A stretch of 6,822 nucleotides of DNA from an uncultured Eubacteriales bacterium. GTDB taxonomy: Bacteria > Bacillota > Clostridia > Lachnospirales > Lachnospiraceae. The stretch spans positions 1 to 6,822 of the forward strand of contig CASFUI010000111.1 of assembly GCA_949297565.1 (NCBI GenBank), written 5' to 3'. Positions within the stretch are counted from its first letter, which is position 1; each line of letters starts with the position of its first letter. The notes beneath the pieces are model-generated. The model saw only the letters and a program-made list of their open reading frames with translations, had not been told where the DNA came from and searched no databases. This document shows positions 1 through 5,619 of the stretch, piece by piece. The translations under genes and the position numbers were made by a program.

Positions 1-1630
1 ATACATCAACCTTATCGGAGACCGCCTTCGTCTTTTCAATAAGCTTCTTGACATTGTTAATCATGCCGTTAGTACTGCTGCCGAGAACTGCAAACTCATC
101 GCTTCTTCTCAGGTCGACAGATATTGTCAGATCTCCGGCGGCAGCCTTTTCAAGACGCTGCATAATATGCTTTATTGCCCTGCTGATATTAGAAGCGAGT
201 ATTCCGCCTATAAACACTGCAACAGCAATAGTTGCTATTATCAAAACAACTGATACATATTTAATAGTGTTTGCCTGCGCGATAATTGTGCTCTGCGGTA
301 TCAGCGCGCATACCATAAACCCGTCGTCTGTTATGCTGTACACAAAAAGCTGTTCTTTGCCGTTATATTTTACAAAACTGCTTCCGCTCTTCTCATCTGA
401 CGAAACCGCTTCGCTGTAAAAATCCTTATCGGAAATATACCTCGTGCTCTTGTCGCTTTCAAGATAATCGGAAGAAATAATTTCTCCTCCGTCCGGCGCT
501 ATAAGCGCAATCACACTGTTTTTGCCCAAATCAATATCTGTAAGCGTGTCTGCTACATAGTCTGAATTTAAATCAAAGAAAATATATCCCACGCTCTTTC
601 CAGAGTTTCCAACAAGCTGCCTTCCATAGCTCACCGCATAATCGCCCACTCCGCGTGTATCAAGATACTCTCTTGAAGTAAACCACGCCGTCCTGTCCTG
701 ATCGATTTTCTGTCCCTCCGCGGAAGCCTTTATATTGCTGTATTCGCCTGTTGTCTCCATTGAGGTCGTGCTTGTAAAAATACTTCTTCCGTAACTGCCG
801 ATAACATATGCCGCCTTTATTGCCTTATTTCCCATCGCGGTAGATGAAAGGCTTGACGATATATTGCTGTATGTAGTGCTCTCTGTCATAACATCATTTG
901 AAAGAGAGCCGGAATAATACGATTTGACATCTGAATTGTTTGCAAAATCTGTCGCCAGCGCGCTTACATTTGAAAACATCAGCGTGTAATAATCCGCTGT
1001 CTTCTGAATTGTTGAGGTTGATGCCTCAATAAAGCTTGATTTTATGGCATTTGACGCCGTTACATATGAAATAACGCCCAGTATTATAATCAAAATCACC
1101 GGTATCATAAAGGCTCCGATAAGCTTTACCTTAATAGACATCTTTTTTTTCATAATGCCCGGCAGCCCCTTTTTCTTTTTTATATCCTTTTTATCAGGCT
1201 GCTCACTCTTTACTTCATTATCTTCACCGTCTTCTCTTTCTTCTTCCTGCGTATCCGCAGAAAAATCTTCCTCCGGTACTTCTTCAGACATCTCTTCATC
1301 AATCTCGACATGCTCCTGTGCCGCTTCTTCAGCTCCAGTCATTATCTCCGGCCCGGCATCCGTTTCTTCCGTCACGGTCTGAGTGTTTGCCCGGTCATCA
1401 TCTGACGCACCGCCGTACTCAAAAATGTCCTCGTCCTCCGAAACACCTTCATCTGAAACATCTTCACCAGAAACAAAATCCTCATCCGCGCCGGCATCGG
1501 ACATATCCGCTGTTACTGTTTTCTCTTCCTCTGCAGTTTCCTCCTGCTTTTCAGCATACGCCTCTCCTTCGGCAATTATCTCCTCCGCAGCGATATTTTC
1601 TTCCTGCTTATCGTCTTCCAAACTACTCAT
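1..1630 (-). CDS. Methyl-accepting chemotaxis protein with long acidic N-terminal extension, 3' end outside window
   Basis: The minus-strand frame opens at ATG 1630-1628 and stays open to the window edge, giving 543 residues; the C-terminal signalling domain lies outside. Residues 1-146 are extremely acidic (59 Asp/Glu, 6 Lys/Arg), low in complexity and probably disordered. A Lys-rich stretch follows (about 147-169), then membrane helix 1 (about 170-192), an extracellular sensor (about 193-456) resembling a double-Cache/PDC domain (segments AWFTSREYL, GYIFFDL, LIAPDGGEIISSD, DGFMVCALIP), membrane helix 2 (about 457-480) and a HAMP domain (about 480-530, with AAAGDLTISV and SDEFAVLG). By family, such receptors bind a small ligand outside and control CheA; the ligand cannot be read here. 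The Met1 start is supported by AAGGGG seven bases upstream and an in-frame TAA further up. Met160 or Met164 is the alternative start and would remove the acidic part. The gene follows aspS by 81 bases. The receptor class is confident, although the hallmark signalling hairpin is not visible; a Cache-HAMP histidine kinase or diguanylate cyclase remains possible. Confidence 0.8.
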   Translation of the reverse strand, partial: MSSLEDDKQEENIAAEEIIAEGEAYAEKQEETAEEEKTVTADMSDAGADEDFVSGEDVSDEGVSEDEDIFEYGGASDDDRANTQTVTEETDAGPEIMTGAEEAAQEHVEIDEEMSEEVPEEDFSADTQEEEREDGEDNEVKSEQPDKKDIKKKKGLPGIMKKKMSIKVKLIGAFMIPVILIIILGVISYVTASNAIKSSFIEASTSTIQKTADYYTLMFSNVSALATDFANNSDVKSYYSGSLSNDVMTESTTYSNISSSLSSTAMGNKAIKAAYVIGSYGRSIFTSTTSMETTGEYSNIKASAEGQKIDQDRTAWFTSREYLDTRGVGDYAVSYGRQLVGNSGKSVGYIFFDLNSDYVADTLTDIDLGKNSVIALIAPDGGEIISSDYLESDKSTRYISDKDFYSEAVSSDEKSGSSFVKYNGKEQLFVYSITDDGFMVCALIPQSTIIAQANTIKYVSVVLIIATIAVAVFIGGILASNISRAIKHIMQRLEKAAAGDLTISVDLRRSDEFAVLGSSTNGMINNVKKLIEKTKAVSDKVDV

Positions 1631-1637
1631 ACGTACA

Positions 1638-1643
1638 CCCCTT
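1638..1643 (-). promoter_or_regulatory. Ribosome binding site for the chemoreceptor gene
   Basis: The minus strand reads AAGGGG, then seven bases, then ATG at 1630-1628. It is a weaker match to the anti-Shine-Dalgarno sequence than the AGGAGG of aspS, but its spacing is good. It favours the upstream start that includes the acidic extension. Another AAGGGG lies 12 bases before the internal Met160 codon, a less favourable distance, so this site supports but does not prove the long form. Confidence 0.5.
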
Positions 1644-1677
1644 TTCGCCGTGCGTCCACAAATACCTGCCACAAAGC

Positions 1678-1704
1678 ATTATGTCCGCATACTCTTCATG
1701 TAAA
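1678..1704 (-). promoter_or_regulatory. Possible weak sigma-A-type promoter before the chemoreceptor gene
   Basis: On the minus strand, TTTACA (1704-1699) and CATAAT (1683-1678) each match five of six bases of the -35 and -10 consensus. Their spacer is only 15 bases, shorter than the usual 16-18, so the site would be weak or need an activator. It lies just after the aspS stop codon and about 48 bases before the chemoreceptor start, where a separate promoter would make sense because chemoreceptors are often regulated apart from tRNA synthetases. Chance occurrence cannot be excluded. Confidence 0.22.
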
Positions 1705-1711
1705 ATATTTG

Positions 1712-3499
1712 CTAGTTACCCTGAATAATATCAATAGACAGCTCCCTGAGCTGCTTTTCATCCACAACATCCGGTGCGTTCGTAAGCAGACATGAAGCAT
1801 CCTTGACCTTCGGAAATGCTATAACATCACGAATGCTGTCCCGCTTTGCCATAAGCATGACAAGTCTGTCAAGACCGTATGCAAGCCCTGCGTGAGGCGG
1901 TACTCCGTACTTAAACGCATCCAGCAGAAAACCAAACTTTTCGTTTGCAACCTCTGGGCTGAGCCCAAGCGCCTTAAACATGCGCTGCTGAACGTCCGCC
2001 TGATGAATACGCACACTTCCGCCTCCGATTTCCGTACCGTTAAGCACTATGTCATACGCCTTTGCGCGCACTGAACCCGGGTCGCTCTCCAGCTTATCCA
2101 AATCCTCGTCCATTGGCATTGTGAAAGGATGGTGCATCGCAACAAAGCGCTCCTCCTCGTCAGACCACTCAAACTGAGGAAACTCAGTCACCCATAAAAA
2201 CTTATAATCATTTTTGTCAAGCAGCCCCATCTGCTCGGCAAGCTCCACGCGCAGCGCTCCGAGCACACTCCACACAATTTTGTTTCTGTCTGCGGCAAAG
2301 AGAAGCAGATCCCCATTTTCACCGTCTAACGCGCCTATAATTGCCTTCATTTCTTCCTCTGTCATAAACTTGGAGAAAGACGACTTTACTGTTCCGTCGT
2401 CCTGAATTGCGATATAAGCCAGACCCTTTGCTCCGTAGCCCTTTGCGAAATCTACGAGCGCGTCAATCTTTTTGCGCGGCATTGCTCCCTGTCCCTTTGC
2501 GTTGATGCCGCGTACAGAGCCCCCGTTTTCTACAGCCTGCGTAAATACGCCAAAACCGCAGTTTTTAACAAGCTCTGTTATATCCTTAAGTTCCATTCCG
2601 AATCTTAAGTCAGGCTTGTCTGAGCCAAACCTGTCCATTGCCTCCTGCCATGTCATTCTCTGTATAGGAAGCGATACTGTAACTCCAAGCACCTCTTTAA
2701 ATAAGTATGCCAGCAGACGCTCATTTACATCAATTACGTCATCGACATCGACAAATGAAAGCTCCATATCAATCTGTGTAAATTCAGGCTGTCTGTCAGC
2801 TCTCAAATCCTCGTCACGGAAACATCTGGCAATCTGCATATAGCGGTCATATCCCGAGCACATAAGCATCTGCTTAAAAAGCTGAGGTGACTGCGGCAGC
2901 GCGTAAAACTTGCCTGGATGAACGCGGCTCGGCACAAGATAATCTCTTGCTCCCTCAGGAGTACTCTTTGTGAGCATAGGCGTCTCAATCTCAAGAAAGC
3001 CCTCATTCGCAAGAAAAGCTCTCGTGAGTGTCGCCACCTTACTTCTCATAATTATATTTGACTGAATATCAGGTCTTCTCAAATCAAGACATCTGTATTT
3101 TAATCTCAATTCTTCCTTTGTATTGATGTTTTCCTCTATCGGAAAAGGCGGCGTCTCTGATTCTGACAGAATACGAAGCTGTGTAGCAACAACCTCAATT
3201 TCCCCTGTCTTTAAATTTTCATTAACCGCTCCGGAACGCTTCTGCACAGTCCCCACAACGGCAATAACAAACTCATTTCTGAGTGTATACGCCTTTTCAA
3301 AGCCTTCCTTGCCGACGCTGTTCTCATCAAATACAAGCTGAATTATACCGCTCCTGTCCCTCAAATCCACAAATATAAGAGAGCCGAGATTTCTTCTGGT
3401 CTGGACCCAGCCCATAACAGTCACAGTCTGCCCGACGTCCGATAAAGACACCTCCGTGCATCTGTGTGTTCTCTTTAAGCCTACCATTGCTTCAGCCAT
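1712..3499 (-). CDS. aspS: Aspartyl-tRNA synthetase
   Basis: This cytoplasmic class IIb enzyme activates aspartate with ATP and charges tRNA-Asp. The 595 residues match the usual bacterial length of about 590. An N-terminal OB-fold anticodon-binding domain covers about 1-110 (GWVQTRRNLGS, IFVDLRDRSG). The catalytic core follows: motif 1 near 167-177 (GFLEIETPMLT), the flipping loop (TPEGARDYLVP, 180-190), QSPQLFKQ (203-210), motif 2 (FRDEDLRADRQPEFTQID, 227-244) and motif 3 (GLAYGLDRL, 538-546, with Arg545). The bacteria-specific GAD insertion lies at about 290-420. All signature residues are intact. The ATG at 3499 is firmly placed by AGGAGG seven bases upstream. The gene sits 33 bases after hemZ and is probably in the same operon; there is no space for a T-box leader. 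Whether it also charges tRNA-Asn (non-discriminating form) cannot be decided from this window. Confidence 0.98.
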   Translation of the reverse strand: MAEAMVGLKRTHRCTEVSLSDVGQTVTVMGWVQTRRNLGSLIFVDLRDRSGIIQLVFDENSVGKEGFEKAYTLRNEFVIAVVGTVQKRSGAVNENLKTGEIEVVATQLRILSESETPPFPIEENINTKEELRLKYRCLDLRRPDIQSNIIMRSKVATLTRAFLANEGFLEIETPMLTKSTPEGARDYLVPSRVHPGKFYALPQSPQLFKQMLMCSGYDRYMQIARCFRDEDLRADRQPEFTQIDMELSFVDVDDVIDVNERLLAYLFKEVLGVTVSLPIQRMTWQEAMDRFGSDKPDLRFGMELKDITELVKNCGFGVFTQAVENGGSVRGINAKGQGAMPRKKIDALVDFAKGYGAKGLAYIAIQDDGTVKSSFSKFMTEEEMKAIIGALDGENGDLLLFAADRNKIVWSVLGALRVELAEQMGLLDKNDYKFLWVTEFPQFEWSDEEERFVAMHHPFTMPMDEDLDKLESDPGSVRAKAYDIVLNGTEIGGGSVRIHQADVQQRMFKALGLSPEVANEKFGFLLDAFKYGVPPHAGLAYGLDRLVMLMAKRDSIRDVIAFPKVKDASCLLTNAPDVVDEKQLRELSIDIIQGN

Positions 3500-3506
3500 T
3501 TTCTTT

Positions 3507-3512
3507 CCTCCT
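3507..3512 (-). promoter_or_regulatory. Strong ribosome binding site of aspS
   Basis: The minus strand carries a perfect AGGAGG, then seven bases, then the ATG at 3499-3497. It lies inside the 33-base gap after the hemZ stop codon. It fixes the aspS start at the first Met (MAEAM) rather than Met5, and suggests strong independent initiation within a polycistronic message. Confidence 0.85.
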
Positions 3513-3532
3513 GTAAAATAAAATATTCTTTT

Positions 3533-4933
3533 TTAATTATTTTCAAAGAAATTCTTTTTTCTCATAATCATCTCATCTATGCGCTCAATATAGGCTGTCA
3601 AATCCTTAACATTTTCGACACGCTCTATCCTCGGCGACGAACTTGCCGCATCAAACACTACCTTAGTCGACGCGCCTGCTCCGACAGCTATAATCGTCTG
3701 TTTTTCTTCCATAATAAGAATATTATAGATGCACTCCCGCCCCGGAAGCGCATAGCCTACATTCTCAAAATTTCCTGCCATATTTTTCTGGCGGTACATA
3801 TAATAAGGCTCACAGCCGATTTTTTCAGCATATTCAGCAGCAAGCGAGACAATTTCGTCACTGTTTTCAAACTTTAAATCCGTATATTTTTCGCGCCATA
3901 TATTGAGAGCCGCCGCCCTCTTTATCGCAAGCGAGTGCACCGTAAGGCTCTCCGGCTTAAGAGCGCTTATACGCTCAAGCGTAGCCCTGACCTCATCTAT
4001 TCCCTCATCTGGAAGCCCCAGTATAATATCCATGTTTATATTGTCAAAGCCGGCCTTCCTTGCAAGCCTAAACGCCTCTTCAACCTGTGCCGCGCTGTGC
4101 CTTCTGCCGATTATATCAAGTGTTTTGTCATTCATAGTCTGCGGATTAATTGAAATTCTGCCGACTCCGTGCTCTTTAAGAACACGCAGCTTTTCCCCGG
4201 TTACACTGTCAGGTCTTCCAGCCTCCACGGTGAGCTCCCGGACATTTTCCATATCAAAACTGCGCTCAAGCTCTGTAAGCAGTCTGTCGAGCTGCTCAGG
4301 CTCCAGCGTAGTGGGAGTTCCTCCGCCTATATACACGGTGTCAAGTCTTTTTCCTGACATTTCGCCGGACACAAAATGTATCTCCTTAATCAAAGCGTCA
4401 AGATAGCTCTCAACCTTTGAGCGGTTTGCCGCCAGAGAATACGAGGTAAATGAACAGTAAAGGCAGGTTGTGGGGCAAAACGGAATGCCTACATACAGGC
4501 TGTATCCGTTCTGATAGTCAAGCCTCTCAAGAATATCTCTCTCCGTCTTTGCCACGCGCAGCGCAAGCTCTGCTTTCCTGCGCGACACAAAATGCTCCTG
4601 CTCAAACTCTCTTATAATCTCAGTCTCATCAAAACCGGATTCAAGCATTGAATATGCGATTTTACTGGGACGTACGCCTGTCAAATATCCCCACGGAAGC
4701 GTTTTATTTGTTTCGGCAGACAGCGTCAAATAAAGATTTCTCTTAAAACAGTCATGCGCCTCTCTTTTCTCCAGCTTCTCACAATCAGGCACTTCTGCAC
4801 TTATAACCATATCTCCCGGCTCAGGGGTAACATCGCTTTTTTTCAGCGCTGTTTTTGCACCTGGATAAAAAGACTTCACGAGAACCTGAGCATCGTCATA
4901 AAACGCCGCATTATCTAAATCTATATATATCAT
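3533..4933 (-). CDS. hemZ: HemZ-type radical SAM protein (coproporphyrinogen III dehydrogenase family)
   Basis: This is an oxygen-independent radical SAM enzyme of the HemN/HemW/HemZ superfamily, 466 residues with the chosen start. An N-terminal domain of about 140 residues, characteristic of HemZ (PWGYLTGVRPSK), precedes the radical SAM barrel. The 4Fe-4S cysteines are C153, C157 and C160 in IPFCPTTCLYCSF (CxxxCxxC); the SAM-binding GGGTP lies at about 203-207. Further family segments are LTVEAGRPDS, GVGRISINPQTM and VHSLAIKRAA. HemN has a fourth cysteine just after the cluster; here the residues are Ser-Phe, as in HemW and HemZ. By family, HemZ is assigned to anaerobic conversion of coproporphyrinogen III to protoporphyrinogen IX, but the activity is poorly established and no other haem gene is present here. 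ATG 4933 is preferred because HemZ proteins start close to this point; a TTG at 4984 would add 17 residues and overlap the upstream gene. It lies between the MBL hydrolase gene and aspS. Confidence 0.9.
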   Translation of the reverse strand: MIYIDLDNAAFYDDAQVLVKSFYPGAKTALKKSDVTPEPGDMVISAEVPDCEKLEKREAHDCFKRNLYLTLSAETNKTLPWGYLTGVRPSKIAYSMLESGFDETEIIREFEQEHFVSRRKAELALRVAKTERDILERLDYQNGYSLYVGIPFCPTTCLYCSFTSYSLAANRSKVESYLDALIKEIHFVSGEMSGKRLDTVYIGGGTPTTLEPEQLDRLLTELERSFDMENVRELTVEAGRPDSVTGEKLRVLKEHGVGRISINPQTMNDKTLDIIGRRHSAAQVEEAFRLARKAGFDNINMDIILGLPDEGIDEVRATLERISALKPESLTVHSLAIKRAAALNIWREKYTDLKFENSDEIVSLAAEYAEKIGCEPYYMYRQKNMAGNFENVGYALPGRECIYNILIMEEKQTIIAVGAGASTKVVFDAASSSPRIERVENVKDLTAYIERIDEMIMRKKNFFENN

Positions 4934-4938
4934 ATTTT

Positions 4939-4947
4939 CTCTTTTCC
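4939..4947 (-). promoter_or_regulatory. Probable weak ribosome binding site of hemZ
   Basis: The minus strand reads GGAAAAGAG five bases before the ATG at 4933-4931. It is purine-rich but lacks a GGAGG core. It supports the ATG start over the TTG at 4984, although that TTG overlaps the end of the upstream gene and could be used through translational coupling. Confidence 0.4.
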
Positions 4948-4974
4948 GGTATACACCTGTAAAATTGAAGAATA

Positions 4975-5607
4975 TCACTGACAATAAGGATTGTATTTCT
5001 TTTCGTCAGCAATCGTAGTGTAATCGCCGTGCCCCGGAAATACTTTAGTATCGTCAGGCAGTTTAAACAGCTTGTCCTTTATACTGCTCACTATTTTTGA
5101 AAAGCTTCCTGTCGCAAAATCCGTTCTTCCTACAGACCCTTCAAACAATGTATCTCCTGAAAACAATATTCCTGCCTCTGCCACATAGTAAGACATTCCG
5201 CCCTCCGTGTGACCCGGAGTGTGAATCGCCAGTATATCAAAGCCTGCGGGGCTTATATGCTGCCCGTCCGACAGCCATTCATCAGCCGAGAGCGTGATAT
5301 TTTCCCTGCCCATATACCCTGAAAGGTTCATATAAGGGTCTGCAAGAAGCTCTTTTTCCTGCTCTCCGGCATAAATTTTAACTCCGTACTCGTCTTTAAT
5401 GCGTTCTGCCGCTCCGATATGATCGTAATGACCGTGTGTCAGCAAAACGGCGCTCAGCCTGCATTTATTTCTTTGGAGCATTTCCTTTATCGCAGACGCA
5501 TCGGCTGCCGGGTCGATAAGCACGGCATCTGAACTGTCCTCGTTTATCAGAAGATAGCAATTTGTAGATACGCCTGAAATCAAAATATAATCTAAACGAA
5601 TTTTCAT
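4975..5607 (-). CDS. Metallo-beta-lactamase fold hydrolase, glyoxalase II-like
   Basis: A 210-residue cytoplasmic metallo-hydrolase without a signal peptide. The full binuclear metal site is visible: THGHYDH at 57-63 (H58, H60, D62, H63), H133 in HTPGHTEGG, D152 in LFSGDTLF and H193 in FPGHGDYTT. The end, ADEKKYNPY, is typical of the short glyoxalase II-like group related to Bacillus subtilis YqgX. Members are often labelled hydroxyacylglutathione hydrolase, but the large C-terminal glutathione-binding helical domain of true glyoxalase II is missing, and Clostridia generally lack glutathione. The substrate is therefore unknown; a thioester or similar small metabolite is a reasonable guess. 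The gene begins 12 bases after the rel stop codon, with its GGAGG in that gap, so translation is probably coupled to rel. Fold and metal site are certain; function is not. Confidence 0.93.
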   Translation of the reverse strand: MKIRLDYILISGVSTNCYLLINEDSSDAVLIDPAADASAIKEMLQRNKCRLSAVLLTHGHYDHIGAAERIKDEYGVKIYAGEQEKELLADPYMNLSGYMGRENITLSADEWLSDGQHISPAGFDILAIHTPGHTEGGMSYYVAEAGILFSGDTLFEGSVGRTDFATGSFSKIVSSIKDKLFKLPDDTKVFPGHGDYTTIADEKKYNPYCQ

Positions 5608-5612
5608 ATTAT

Positions 5613-5617
5613 CCTCC
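5613..5617 (-). promoter_or_regulatory. Ribosome binding site of the MBL hydrolase, next to the rel stop codon
   Basis: GGAGG on the minus strand lies five bases before ATG 5607-5605 and only two bases after the TGA of rel. A ribosome terminating on rel covers this site, which points to translational coupling and a shared message. Confidence 0.75.
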
Positions 5618-5619
5618 GC

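Noticed and set aside
1631..1711. Rho-independent terminator between aspS and the chemoreceptor gene
   Set aside because: No GC-rich inverted repeat followed by a T run is visible on the minus strand. Read-through or a distant terminator remains possible.
1044..1728. Ser/Pro/His-rich plus-strand open frames (about 100-136 residues)
   Set aside because: They are antisense to the acidic GAA/GAT-rich segment of the chemoreceptor gene, whose complement reads as TTC/TCT/TCC codons. There is no ribosome binding site and the composition is that of a shadow frame.
1712..3499. Non-discriminating AspRS that also charges tRNA-Asn
   Set aside because: The residue pattern around NLGS and RSGAVNENL in the anticodon domain did not give a clear answer by eye. 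The question needs the rest of the genome (presence of asnS and gatCAB).
3518..3546. Possible promoter for aspS: TTGAAA (3546-3541), 17 bases, TTTTAT (3523-3518) on the minus strand
   Set aside because: The -10 matches only four of six bases, and transcription would begin at about 3511, inside the AGGAGG ribosome binding site, leaving no functional leader. AT-rich sequence explains the match.
3500..3560. T-box or other tRNA-sensing leader before aspS
   Set aside because: Only 33 bases separate hemZ and aspS, far too short for a T-box, and no specifier or antiterminator element is visible.
3903..4406. 167-residue plus-strand open frame antisense to hemZ
   Set aside because: The opposite strand encodes well-conserved HemZ motifs over the same bases. 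The plus frame has no recognisable domain and no convincing ribosome binding site.
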